From: Folioceros fuciformis
Lineage: Eukaryota > Anthocerotophyta > Anthocerotopsida > Anthocerotales
Direction of reading: 5' to 3'
DNA length: 64,000 bases
Assembly: GCA_049999805.1 (NCBI GenBank)
Contig: JBNGIO010006370.1
Location: 249,212-313,211, forward strand
The first letter of the stretch is position 1; the number at the start of each line of letters is the position of its first letter. Shown here in pieces: positions 1-12,100 of the stretch. The notes under the pieces were generated by a model. It was given only the letters and a program-made list of their open reading frames with translations, was not told the DNA's origin and searched no databases. The position numbers were made by a program, and so were the translations under genes.

Positions 1-7
1 CGAGTCC

Positions 8-259
8 TTGTTTAGTCATTACAGGCCTGCTGTAGCCACCAACAAGGCGTTGTTAGGAGATGAGGTTACACGCACAGGACTGAGCATTCAAGGTTCCGGT
101 ACCTGTCGTTTTCGTCTTGTAGATGGCTCCATCCTTCATTTAGATGACGTTCTGCATGTTCCCCAGATGGCTAAGAATTTGGTATCTGTTAGCCAGCTCA
201 TGTCTCTTTGCCAGTACGACCTGCTGTTCACTTCGTCTGGCTATATGCTAACAAAATGA
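8..259 (+). pseudogene. copia polyprotein fragment between protease and integrase
   Basis: An 83-codon remnant with the conserved stretch LVDGSILHLDDVLHVP and the following KNLVSVSQL. In copia polyproteins this lies between the aspartic protease and the GAG-pre-integrase domain. The frame closes at 259. The next recognisable coding block starts only near 578, so about 300 bp of non-coding sequence (262-575) interrupts the polyprotein; this is a later insertion or decay. Confidence 0.8.
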
Positions 260-577
260 GGAGGAGATAAGCAGGTCGTAGCACATGGCATTCTGGTCCA
301 TGACTTGTATCTGCGAAGTGAAGCCTAGGAATAGTCTAGCGTCAGCTAGTCAACAATTAGGTTAAACTAAATGAGTTTTAGCTAGGGCTAGATAGCCTAA
401 TGTGAAAAGATACATAAACACAAAAAATACCTAACCGCCATGGCGTATGGCACAAGACACAAGACCTTGCTTTGTTATTACTACTACTACACACGATCAT
501 TCTCAATGCAAAAAAGATGGCTCTGATTTTTGTAGTATCAACTTGATTTTGTCAGCTTACCTGTCGACACAGCACAT

Positions 578-3500
578 GTGGCCAAGTTGTCTAAGGCAGC
601 AGAGGCTAGTCTTTGGCATGCTAGACTTGGTCATGCTAATCGTGACAAGTTGATAAAGATGTCTCAACTTTCCTACTATAGAGAGCCCCTGCCAAAATGC
701 TTTAAGGATCTTCCTTCGTGTGACGCCTGTGTTATAGCCAAGCAAAAGGAGATTCCTTTTCCTAGGGCACCTGCACATCGTGCGTCCAACATTCTAAAAT
801 TAGTTCATGCAGACATATCTGGCAAGATACATATACCTAGTCTGGGAGGTGCACAGTATTATTTAACCCTCACAGATGACTACAGCCGTTACTCCTGGAC
901 TTACCCTATTGTTTTGAAGTCCGAGACTTTTACTGTGTTCCAGGAGTGTCTTGCTATGGTGCAGAGGCAAACAGGGTGCTTGCTCAAATGTCTCCGCACT
1001 GACAACGGCACAGAATTTGTGAATGCTCACTTTGACCAGTTTCTGCTTGACAGTGGTGTCATCAGGCAGTTGATTGTGCCATACACCAAGCAACAAAATG
1101 GAGTTGCTGAGCGGCGCCATCAGACCCTATTGGGCATGACAAGAAGCATGTTAGAATGGTCTGGCTTGAGCAAGACTTTCTGGGCGGAAGTAGTGGTAAC
1201 TGCTACTTACATTCTGAATCGTCTCTTGACAAGTGCAATGCCTGGGCAGACTCCCTTTGAAGTCATATGGAGGAGAAAACCCAGTCTTCTTCATCTCAGG
1301 GTGTTTGGGTCTCCAGCTTACGTTTATATCCTGCGGAGAAACGCAAGAAACTCGAAGACAAGGCAAAGCCTATGCTTTTCGTAGGATATGGCGAAGAAGC
1401 AAAGGCATACAAATTATATGACACACTTACAAAGACAGCAGTATTTGCTCGCAGTGTGACGTTCAAGGAGCTTCTTTGCCCAGCCAAGCCCTATTTTGAT
1501 TCTCTGCCACATCACCAGGAGTCCGTTACTCACATTGATCTGACGAACATGGATGATTCTTCAGGTTTTCCACAAGATGATGTTCCTTCAGAACCTGGAC
1601 AGTCCTTGGCATCCGTTCCGTCAGTTCCACCTCCAGATCAGCAGCCAGCTCATGTTCTACCTCCTGTAGCCAGACAGAACCCTGTAGCAGTTCCTGTCCC
1701 TGCTGATCTTCCCCCTCAAGATGCTTTGCCGACTGATCCTCACCCTGAAGATGCTGCAGACCATGCTGATTTTGCAGATGATGTTTCACATACGTCTCTA
1801 TCAGACTCTGCTAGTGACATCTCTGTTGTTGCTGAGGACCCCGCCATCCCTCTTGTTTTTCTTCCAGACCATGAGCCACCTCCTCGTTATCCTACTCGCC
1901 AGCGTCTGCCTCCTTCTCAGTGGGCAGAGCCTCCCTATGCCTCCATAGATTTTCGTAGACCTAGAGCCGGTGTTTCCCTTCCACAATCTTCACCCTCTCC
2001 CTTAGATGCTGGTTCCTCTGTCAAGCCAGAGCCTCGGTCTTACACAGAAGCTATCGAGGGCCCTGACAAGGATTTTTGGATTCCCTCTATTCAGGACGAG
2101 TATCAATCTCTCGTGAAAAATGATACAGGGAACTCTGTCCCCTGCCAGCAGGAAGAAAGGTGGTTAGCTGCAAATGGGTTTTCAAGCACAAATTGAACGC
2201 AGATGGTGAGATACCTAGATATAAATCTCGCCTGTGGGTTGTGGGTCTACACAAGTGCCTGGCGTGGACTTCACCGACACTTTTAGCCCTGTGGTTAAGA
2301 CTTAGTCCATCCGCATGATACTAGCCCTCGCTGCTGCCAATGCTTGGGATCTTCAGCAGATGGATGTCTGCACAACATTTTTATATGGCGAATTAGAAGA
2401 GGATATTTATATGGCTCAACCCGAGGGTTTCGCTGATCTTGACCACCCTGATTGGGTCTGTCGCCTAAAGAAAACGATCTACGGCCTTAAACAATCAGCT
2501 AGAGAGTGGTATAAAACAATTGATGCATACCTCAAGTCTATTGGTTTTCTTCAGAATCCTGTGGATGCCAATGTTTACCTCTATGCTTCAGGTGGCCGGA
2601 TTGTTATTCTGGCCTTGTATGTAGATGATGCTATATTAGCATCCAATGATCCTGGTTTGTTAGCTTGGGTCAAGCAAATGCTACATCAGAAATTTGATAT
2701 GAAGGATATCGGTTCTCTTACCTTTGTTCTTGGTGTTCAACTTGTTCGTGATTTGCCTTCCCGTACTATCATGCTCCACCAAGCCAAGTACATTCGTGAG
2801 ACCCTTCATCGTTCTCAGCTAGAGTCTGCTCATGCTGTTTCCACTCCTGGGGTCCCTGGCGCTAAACTCTCAGTTGCTCAGAGTCCTCAGACTGATGTTG
2901 ACAAACAGGATATGGCCCTTGTTCCTTATCGTCATGCTGTCGGTTGCTTGAATTATATCAGCTGTTGGACTCGTTCAGACATTTAATATGCCGTCAGTGC
3001 CGTCTCCCAGTTTCTTGATAACCTTGGTAGAGAGCACTGGGGAGCTGTTAAACGCATTCTGCGGTATTTGAAGGGTACTTTGCATTACGGCTTATGCTTC
3101 AGGGGGCGAAATACCGAGACTGAGCTTACCATTGCTGGTTTTGCTGATGCCGACTAGGCCACTGATCCCGATGCTCAGAGAAGCATATCCGCTTACTGCT
3201 TTACCCTGTCAAATGCAGCCATCCACTGGTGTTTAAAGAAGCAATTTTCAGTAGCACTCTCCTCCACGGAGGCTGAGTACAAAGCTTTAACTGAAGCAGC
3301 TAAGGAAGCAATCTGGGAACGCTGTTTCATGAAAGGCCTTGGTTTCCAGCACTCACAGTCGACATCTATCTTCTGTGATAACAGATTAACCATTGCCATG
3401 ACGGCTAACCCAAGATTCCATGCCCGTACAAAGCACATAGAAGTGCATCACCACTTTATTCTCCATTCTGTGGAAGAGAAGGAAGTCAAGATTCAGCACA

Positions 3501-3592
3501 TTTCCACATACTACAACCCAGATTCGCAATCTGCCATGTTTGCTCTGTCGCGAGCTCCCTCCATTTGTTGTGACCGCGCTGGTTTGCCCTAA
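578..3592 (+). pseudogene. copia integrase, reverse transcriptase and RNase H, frame-broken
   Basis: 578-1384 carries the GAG-pre-integrase motif LWHARLGHAN and an integrase core with its D, D and E residues in HADISG, LRTDNGTEF and QQNGVAERR. At about 1340 the frame changes; 1340-2196 encodes the integrase tail and a proline-rich linker and enters the RT. After another frame change, 2315-2986 holds the RT palm with the catalytic box ALYVDDAIL. A stop at 2984-2986 interrupts the usual DIxYAVS motif, and a TAG near 3157 replaces the tryptophan of the ADADW motif. RNase H follows (ALSSTEAEY, then the HIEVHHHF stretch) to 3592. No intact product is possible. Confidence 0.9.
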
Positions 3593-3749
3593 CCCTCGTG
3601 CGCCTTCTCCTTTTCTCTGCTCCTCACATACATGGTGATACAAGAGGAATACCGCGATCACGAAGGCACAGAGTGTTAGCAGTGTGTTCACAGTCTCCGC
3701 CATCCGCGTGTCACTCCATTATCAACAGCGTGCTCCGTTTACGGGGGCG

Positions 3750-3940
3750 TGTTGAGAATGAACCCCCGTTAGGGTTCATGGTCATATAAACTAACTGTCA
3801 TATAACTATAAGCTGTTAATAATAGTTAATTAGGTTATATGAACAGATGTGAATATACACAAGTTTTGTATAAGAGATATTGTGTGATTAACTAAAATCA
3901 TTAGTCTAAGTCTCTATATATTCTCCTTTGAATTGGGCAA
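3750..3940 (+). repeat. Right (3') LTR of the copia element, end uncertain
   Basis: Begins TGTTGAGAAT directly after a G-rich polypurine tract (3741-3749), as copia 3' LTRs do. A TATA-like sequence sits near 3915-3925. The closing CA cannot be placed because the left LTR is not in the window for comparison; the end given is a guess. Confidence 0.55.
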
Positions 3941-3993
3941 TGACTTTTCAAGGTTGAACAATGACTCCAAAAAGGTTTATAAGAGTTATAGAA

Positions 3994-4117
3994 ATGATGT
4001 GCTTTCTCCTTCCTCTATAGCGGACTTCTTTCGACAACAAAGAGTAGTGGCCAATGATGATGTGCTTTCTCCTTCCTCTATAGCGGACTTCTTTCGACAA
4101 CAAAGAGTAGTGGCCAT
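3994..4117. repeat. 63-bp tandem duplication, two copies
   Basis: Two nearly identical 63-bp units, the first from about 3996 and the second from 4059, starting GATGTGCTTTCTCC. The period is a multiple of three, so a short open frame at 3933-4130 contains a 21-residue repeat, but nothing else marks it as a gene. It lies in or just beyond the copia LTR. Confidence 0.85.
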
Positions 4118-4479
4118 TGCGGTTTTTTAGAACAGCAATGAGCACATGTTAAGCGGGTTCTTCGGCCCCTAAGCTAGATGGTAGGTAGCTCTTTTATAAT
4201 TCCACATCATGACATTTTGGGAACAATAGGTAGTTTTTGAGAATCATGTTTGAAGCGGCTAGCACCCCTTTTGGCCTTTGAGCCTTGTCGGCTTCCTCTA
4301 TCTTTGGAATAGATGAGACTATTCATTTTTTTCATTAATAAAAAATAATAAATAAAATAATATGCTAAAAAGAGATTTATTCAACCTATATGTTTTCTAC
4401 ATATTTTATATATAAATAGAAAAATAATGTAGAAATTTATCTTCCCTTAAAGAGGCGAGACAAAGTTGATAGGGGTATT

Positions 4480-5345
4480 AGAAGCTCATCCCTTAGAAGC
4501 TCATCCATGAAGCCACTGATCTTGAAAAATACCCTTAAATATCATGGTCTAAAAGAAGAAAGGGTTTACCTCATCCATGAAGCCACAAATCCTGAAAAAT
4601 ACCCTAGAATATTATGTTCCAAAAGGAGAGAAAGGGTTTACCTACCATTGGAACCACGGTCATTACCTCTAATGCCATTGTTGTTATTATTTCTTCCTAT
4701 GTGCCGCATTATCCAACTCTCACTTTAGGTCATTACCTCTAATGCCATTGTTGTTATTATTTCTTCCTATGTGCCGCATTATCCAACTCTCACTTTAGTG
4801 CAATGGAAACTCTCGACCGGAATAATGCTACTATATATAAAAGAGGAAGATTAAGCCCCTTTTCTTATTGTGAACCGCCTTGGCAGAGGTCTTTAGAACT
4901 TTAGAACTTCGAAAATACCTTAGCCAGTATGGTCAATATGGGTCTCAATGGCAAAGGGGATAAAGGTGTCTCCAACATGCAAAGGAGTGTACTTGTGAAT
5001 CTTAACCAATGCGCTCCGCTCTACCCCCAACCTAGGGAGGTTAGGACAATATACTTGCAAACCATCGCGGGATCCATTACCACTATATCAACAAAGAAAC
5101 CTATTCTACCTAGATGGGAAAAAGGTCGGGCCCACAGAGAAATGCCATCAACCAGAGTGTATGAGCGCTACCTAAACGGAAGGAAACCGGCCTCATTGGC
5201 CAATGAAAACATGACATCACACTTGCATTGTGTGAAACAATACATTTGTCTTCCAACCGATAAGTACCACACATGTAGGAAACATGTGAAAGAAGATTTA
5301 GAGATCTACCTAAATCTAAGTGTGAAAGAAAGATTTACTTAACCT
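4480..5345 (-). mobile_element. Decayed LINE-like fragment (same family as 39.2-41.7 kb)
   Basis: On the + strand this region matches 40.7-41.35 kb with many substitutions. Shared landmarks include AAAAGAGGAAGATTAAG, a segment containing GTGTACTTGTGAATCTT, and a later run around AAACATGACATCACA versus AAACATAACATTACA. Read on the minus strand, the family resembles the C-terminal end of non-LTR retrotransposon polyproteins (see the entry at 39.2 kb). Stops in all frames show it is inactive. Internal 70-bp duplications occur at about 4501-4641 (diverged) and 4658-4798 (almost perfect). Confidence 0.6.
4658..4798. repeat. 70-bp tandem duplication
   Basis: Two near-identical 70-bp units, starting at about 4658 and 4728 (GGTCATTACCTCTAATGCC), inside the LINE-like fragment. 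A second, more diverged 70-bp doublet with TCATCCATGAAGCCAC sits just upstream at 4501-4641. Confidence 0.85.
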
Positions 5346-6498
5346 TAATAAATATAGTTTATATATTTATTATTTTAAATTTTTTTAAAAAAACTATTTA
5401 AGATCACAAAAGCTTTAATTCTTCTCATTGTGTGTTTTTTTTTAGTTTGGATGTTTAAAAACCGAATTAGAAAGCAAAAGAAAAAAATCTTATCAATATT
5501 TAATCTAAGTTTTTTTATTTAAATATTTTAATTTTATATTAAAAAATAGATTAAAACAAGCTACTACGAAAGACTTTGTGCTCATGCCACATGCATAGTT
5601 ATGTTCAAGAGCAAGAAAAGGTGGTAATCAGCTATATTTGGTTTCTCTCGTCATTTGGCTTCTCGCTTCTTGCACAACTCCAATGCTAATCACTATCACC
5701 ATATAATAATCACCTCTAATCGAAAGGCTTGTTGATTCTTTGGAATGTGTGAATCTCAAGAGTACTTTTACTACTAGAATGGTCATGTTGAGATCATTCG
5801 TTCTAGGAGACTAGAGTTAAACATTGCCTTCATCTTTACACTTTGTTTCATCCTCCAGTTCTTTCAAGCATCTAAGTTTTCATACAAAAGATGAGTTTTC
5901 ATAAAGCAATTTGAGAATAAAGTAGTATAATTATAAGTAGAACTACCCAGTATCTACATGTTATCTAATTCATTACTAATCTATCACTTGACCCGTAAAG
6001 AAACCAGTGGAGCCACCTTTGTTTCATTTTTTTTTGGTAAATCTATAGAATAAACTTTATAATAATAAAATTATAATTATTGAAAGGTTTCCAAGAGGTA
6101 TTCTAAGCTAGATTTAAGATTCTATGGACATCCTTGTCTTCTAAGTTAGATTTAAGATTCTATGGACATCCTTGTCTTCTAGTCTTTGTGGAAGACATGA
6201 CACCTCTTTTGAGAGTTATATAATTTTTAATATATTCTAGCACTTAAAAGTAAATCCAAAGTAAAGGAAACAGATGTACATACGAAGAACCGAAAAAAGA
6301 TACCCCGTGCATCGCCAGGTGTAGAGCTTTTTGTGCACGGTGAGAGGAGTAGGGTTACCCCATATATCCACACGCTTTCCAACATTAATGTTGCGTGGGG
6401 AATGCTTCTTCTCCATCCTAGTTGCCACAGTCATTGGCATCAGGGCTAATTCTACTGATACAATATGGTACACGGAAGGGGACGTGTTCACGAGATGT
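5346..6498. other. AT-rich intergenic DNA
   Basis: No gene is seen. The stretch is rich in A and T runs. It holds a 38-bp tandem duplication at 6103-6181 (units starting at 6103 and 6141, CTAAGCTAGATTTAAG and CTAAGTTAGATTTAAG). The last 250 bp are the probable 3' untranslated region of the Nudix gene. Confidence 0.6.
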
Positions 6499-8630
6499 TC
6501 ACTGCGAATCGAAGCTAGTGCTACTGGCATAGAAGTCAAATGAGATGCCCTGGAATGCGGGTGACCTATCTACAGACAGTCCCTTGTGACGGCCCTGGCA
6601 GCTGGCAACACACAAGTCCAGCATTTTCTTCAACTTTCCTTTGCCAACTAAAGGTTGTGCATACATCTCTTCAATAGGCATCCACTGCACCACAAATGCG
6701 CATCATAGGTTAGATGAGGCAGGGTGGGGAAAGTAGCAACACACAAGGGTTTAACGCCTTCTACCTGGGCAGCGGTTATTTCAGACTCCTGCTTCACAAT
6801 TTTCGACGAGAGGGGTCGCAGAACGCACAAGAAGAACAAGTCTGACTTGTCAAACGCAACTTGGTGTCCCTGCCTGGTTCACCAACAATGTATTTGTGTC
6901 AGACCTGCCAGCATGTGCATGCCAATGCTCGGCCACAGTGTACAAGGTATTTCTGAGGTATGTCCTCTCACCTAAATCCCACCACCTCTACAAATTCAGT
7001 ATCAATCTGCAAGCATGAGGACCAGCACAGCATCAGCATCTTCTGGTTGATTTTAATCACGTGCATGCTGCAACCAGGACACCAGGATAGGGAACACTAC
7101 CCCAGTCTCTTCCTTCACTTCCCTCACTGCCCCCGACCAAATGTCCTCACCCTATACAGCACAAACCGCAGAACCGTCATGAAGTCTGCTTCAACTCATC
7201 CTCCAGCTCCCTGGCTAGGAAGGACGCTCTCATGTAAACAACCTTTTACATCACTCATCATCCATGGACTAAACTCAAAAGCCAAAACGAGTGCGCCGCA
7301 GCAATCGGAATGGACACATCAGGAAACAACCTTACCACACAAGTTCCAACCATAGCCAGGTGAACAGGGTGCAGTGCACTGCTTGGGAGAGGGACGGTAC
7401 CTGGTTAATCAAGCCGGTTGGCATCTTCCAGAACCCACTATTTTTTAGTATCCCATTCTTCTCTTGGACCGCTAAAACCTGTCAAGCTGACACTTCCTAG
7501 TTACAAAGAGCACGCACAGACGAAATTGCATCCCAAACGCTGCTGCCCAATGGCAAGTACCTCTCCTTTGTCATTCATCACAAACGCCCCGATTCCAACT
7601 TGGTGTGAGGCATTCGCAGGAAGTGTTGAAGGGGTGTCCGGAAGCCAGTAAGTCAACATCACATAGGCAGGTTCTGCATGGTGATAGCCGAACCCTGCCT
7701 ACACCCACAAACACGACTACAGTAAAAAAAATGAATCAGCTACCCTCAGACCCTATCCCTTTGGCCCTCTTCGGCTTGTTCCTCCTCATTTTCTGGGTAG
7801 ATGGAATCTGCTGTTTCTTTTCCAATAAAATATATGACTCTCTCAGACCTACAACCTAAGCACGTGGGTACGAGGAAAACCTCGATAGCAGGAGCGACCA
7901 GGTTAGCATTCTCTGTGGGCAATTTAAGCCAAATTCCCTTTCTCCGCTGAAACAACCGAAAAAGGAGTCAAAACCCGCAAGAACCAAAGTGCATGGACAA
8001 TCCTGCCTGGCTTGCTAGCTGCATATTCCTACCTGAACCCTCCAGACAGCCAGGGACGCTTGTAACATTCGTTGGAAAGTGGAGGCGTCGGCGGGCAAGC
8101 ATGCGGGATCTACAATAATCCCGTCGTAGTGGTCATGCTCCACCCTGAGAATCTCTGTTTCACCCACATCGTTCAGCTGCCCTGTGGGCCACTCCATGGA
8201 CTCAAACGGCTGCAGACCCACGTCGGAATCCGGTGGAAACGGGGCTACCCCCAGTGTCCGCTGCTGCGGGAGCGGCAGACTGCGGCCTTCCCAGCAGCAG
8301 CGCACCTGAGTCTGCGTGCTCCGCTGCTGGTTGCACTGCCAGCAATGCTGACAGAGGACGCAGAGAGCTCCGGCTACTGTGCCTGCAAGCGGTTAAAAAG
8401 TCAACAAATTTCATTCCGACATCGTCGTTCAAGGCCTGATTCCAACCCCAAATTCGGAAATCAGCGCAACCAAGCAAGGAACGCCATACGGCAAGAGGCG
8501 AAAGAAAAAAAAACCATGCCATTCAAGGTAAACACAGCAAGGGCGGACCTGCCGACGTGAAACACCGCGATTGCGCCTGCGATGCATCGACACGGTATGT
8601 CAAAGCGGCCAGCCGCACTGCAGCCAACAT
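6499..8630 (-). CDS. Nudix hydrolase, plant NUDT2/5/6/7/8 family, organelle-targeted type
   Basis: A nine-exon gene. Exons, 5' to 3': 8630-8549, 8382-8033, 7946-7881, 7698-7561, 7478-7401, 7151-7101, 7006-6972, 6873-6765, 6684-6499. They sum to 1095 nt (364 residues), about the length of Arabidopsis NUDT8. The family hydrolyses nucleoside diphosphates linked to another moiety, such as ADP-ribose or NADH. A pre-Nudix domain (GIWLKLPTE, later FGYHHAEPAYVM) precedes the catalytic domain. The Nudix box G-x5-E-x7-REUxEExGU is complete and split across exons 5-7 (PTGLINQ, GEDIWSGAVREVKEETG, IDTEF). Further conserved blocks are KSDLFFLCVLRPLS and WMPIEE. The ATG at 8630 was chosen because exon 1 then ends in the right phase and encodes an Arg/Ala/Ser-rich presequence (MLAAVRLAAL...) like a mitochondrial or plastid transit peptide. 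The substrate is not inferable. Confidence 0.9.
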
Positions 8631-9133
8631 TTGCGAGCAAGGCGACGGGGCACTGATTGGTCACCACCAGCCGTTTCTTATACGTCGCATTGATAGGAAG
8701 CTCCAATTCAGGGCCGGACCGCTTCTTGTGATGGTCGCCATGGCCCCACGTGGTCCTGCAACCCAACGTTGGTCTTCACGTGTAGCATGCTACCACAACA
8801 CCATTGAGGTGTTCTATACATGTGTACATACATTCTGTGCTAAGTGCGCCTTCGAAAATAGAAAAGAAATGTCAATAATGATAGACAGAATGTTGTCCAC
8901 AAGAGAATATGTATGTACCTCGAACGTTACGTGTAGTTCACTTGCTATGCGAAAGACCAATGCAGATTTGCGTGGGTAGCCCGCATCAGTGATGTTGTTG
9001 ACTGATTTTGGTACCCGTTACCGAACTTTGCGAAGGAACGATACGTCCTCAGTCCACGCTTGAATTGGAGGCGGCAAGGTAGATCGACGTTGAAACAAAT
9101 GGAGAATAAGTATTTAAGGTGACATAAGAATAT
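8631..9133. other. Intergenic: Nudix promoter and WAPL 3' end
   Basis: About 500 bp between two genes that both run on the minus strand. No further gene is seen. It should hold the WAPL 3' untranslated region and the Nudix promoter. Confidence 0.5.
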
Positions 9134-12100
9134 TTATCTTAACGGCTGCTTACACGAGTTGATGACTTTCTCCACAGACGCTTGTGTCTCGGGAGATATC
9201 ATATTTAATGAGAGATGGAAGGCCTGCCATGTTACCATGTTACAAAGGGAAGACATGGAATGAGCTCCACGTAAGTGGTCCACACAACATGCGCAGCAAG
9301 AGACACATACGAGATTAAAGAGCGCACACTCACCAGGAACCTCTCCAGCACTGGCACTAGCACTTTCAACCCGGCTTTGGGGAGGCGTTCGGCAATTGCT
9401 GAACGTGTATTCTCACTGCAACATAGCATACATAAAAGCGTTAAAACAGCCACAAAACTTGAGAACCAAGGACCTCCAGGGTGCTGGGTTCCATTCACCG
9501 CATAGAGTTGTGAAGGTAGTTCAGTCGGTACTGGCACCCTGGGCTGACCTGCCAGTAGACAAGAATGCGAGAAGTAGCGCGGCATATGCCTCGACGATCA
9601 TATCCTCAGCTTCCCGCTTCAACTTTGCCTCGTTGTGCACCTGCAGCCAAGGTTTTCTTGAGTTTTATGGAGTGGTGTTCATCGCTGCGCATATTAAGGC
9701 CATCCCAATGACGCATACTGTGCGACCATCAAAACTAAGATCTACCGCAGCCGGCCAACAACAAGATGGTGACCTCAGAAGGAACGTTATCTTCTCTCAC
9801 TTCGCCAGCCCCGTACTTGCTTAGGAACACGAGACATAATAAAGATATCATATCCATGTTCTCCCAACATGAATCATTTGTAACCGAAGGTTGCACAATA
9901 TCCATCTTTGCGAGTCGTGCCCTGCATAAAAAGTGCTGTCACAACCCCGTATTTTATCGTACAAAGCAACATGCCCAGGCACAAGAGAGAACTGTACCTG
10001 TTTCCATCATCTTTCTCCACAAGGTTGACAAGGACCCCCAATACTGTAACTAACAAGTCTAAGTCCTCCTCAGCGAGCTTTGGTCTCGATGCCAAATCTG
10101 CTGCCTCAATGCCAACCTGTGCCCTCACCAGCCCTTCACATTGAGGAAGTGAATATGGAACAGCATAATGTTGAACTATCAGTGATGCCATGGTGTCAAG
10201 GCCATTAAATGAAGCGACCTGCCGACACCCAACAGGGTTATCATTGGTCAAATTCATGAGAACCTGCAGACAGCAAGAGATAGATTAGTCAACATACATT
10301 TGGGAAGAAAAGTGAGCACGTGATGAGGAATAGCACAAGTCTGTTATCAGCCACTCTGCACTACAGGTGGTAAGGCGCTAAAATAACCTTCACAGCTGAC
10401 AACAGGCACTCATCAAACAAAGCAGAATCCAGTTGACCAGGGTCTCCGCCAGCATCCACGGCTATGGGTTGCCAGGAGCTTGAGTCACCAGCAAGATTCA
10501 TCTCAGAACTTCTTGCTATTTCATCCATAGAGCACAAACTAAATCGATCAAGAGACAGACTGGAGGACTCTGTCTGGTCCTGAATAGTGTCACGAGCATG
10601 CACGGACTCCCTTATCTCTGATTTCCCATCTACTCTCCATAGCCTACGTCCTTCCTTCTGCTGTGCAATCGCAAGGTCATTGCAAGACCCAGCAGCTACT
10701 GGTTCCTTGGCACTAAATTTCCTACCAACTTCCATGCTCACTAGTTCTAGACACTCCTGGTCGACTTCTTGAGAACCTGATGCGGGAAATTCTGGACCAC
10801 ATAAGTCCTTGTTGCTCTGTCCCCTTTGATGATCTCCAATCTCAGACATTGCAGCTTTAACAACTGCCCGCCGTTTGTAAGACAACCCTCTGGAACTAGA
10901 CGAGACCTGAGATTCTTGAGAAAGTTGGAAGTCAAGCGACTTCGTGCCTACAAGTACAGCTAGGTCATCAGTCTTCCATAGAGGGCAACCACGTCTAGAT
11001 TAAAACTTCAGAGCTGAAAAGAAGAAATTGCATGTACACAAGTACCCTCTTCCTTAGAAGCTGCATGAACTGCCATAGTCACAGGCTCTTCTACAGGTTT
11101 CCGGAAGGAGTCCAGACATGCGGCATTCTCTGCGTCCACGGACGTCCTGTGTGGACTCTTCCGTCTCTTGACTAGTTCTGCCCACAAAGGCACACAACAA
11201 AGCCCTATCAAATGAGTCATGCATTAGGCCACAACAGCAGACATAAGCAGAAAAAGGCAGCCAAAAATAATATTCCATTGAGAAAAAGTCTGAGGCTCCA
11301 AACAAAGTGAAACTAGCTGGCAATTTCACGGGAGTTTAGTCGAACTCCACCTACTCTTCATAGAAACTTAACTAACCTGACAGAACCTTGCTGGCATCCA
11401 GTAACAGCTCAACAAATGAGCTAGGCGCTCTGTTGTCCTTCTTCCGCAGTCTCAATTCCAACAGGTGCTTCTGGAAGAAAACTAAACCTAAATCAATTGA
11501 GCTCAGATGTTTTCAAACCTTCGATGACATCAAGATGATGGTATGATATTGATAACATTAAGATGATGAAAGGCCCTTGCTGACATCACAATGATGACAG
11601 CTTCTTCATTAATCCGAGAAGAGTCCAAATAGATTGACTTTGCTACGCACATATCGAATGTGAGTACTTGGCTGACATGACGTACCCGGTTCGGCTCGCT
11701 AAGAAATGTAACATTTTCCATCACCCGAAAGCATCTCAGGAGCATTCCAGCTCCCCCACATGCCTCTTGACGATCTAATCCAACGTCTCCCTCTTTGAGA
11801 TCAACAGATTTCAACGAAGCCTACCAGCGCTCATGCGTATCAATTAGTACACAAGTCATTCCATTCTAGCATGAAGTCCAAAGAGTCACTACATAAGAAA
11901 TACCAGTTTCTAATCACAAAGCTTACCCTAAGATTGGATACACAACTTGCAGCAATACACGAGACAGTGTCCAGGCCACCAAGTTCACGCAGCCTTTCTT
12001 TAAAGCTCCCGCCAACTTTTTTCACACTACCAGAGACATCTGCATGCGACAAAGCTCCTGTCAAATCTAAGCTCATTGCCAACTCAGCACATAGGAGCAG

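Larger units (their letters stand above)
1..3940 (+). mobile_element. Degenerate Ty1-copia LTR retrotransposon, 5' part outside the window
   Basis: Gene order after the protease region is GAG-pre-integrase, integrase, reverse transcriptase, RNase H and then an LTR. Integrase before RT is the Ty1-copia order. The left LTR, gag and the protease active site lie outside the window. The reading frame is broken by frame changes near 1.3 kb and 2.2 kb and by in-frame stops near 2984 and 3157, so the copy is dead. A purine-rich tract at 3741-3749 directly precedes the TG that starts the right LTR at 3750. The LTR end is not fixed; a TATA-like stretch near 3915-3925 fits an LTR promoter. Confidence 0.9.

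Noticed and set aside
3933-4130. Open frame with a 21-residue repeat in the copia flank
   Set aside because: The repeat comes from a 63-bp DNA duplication, both strands are open, and no domain or splice context supports a gene.
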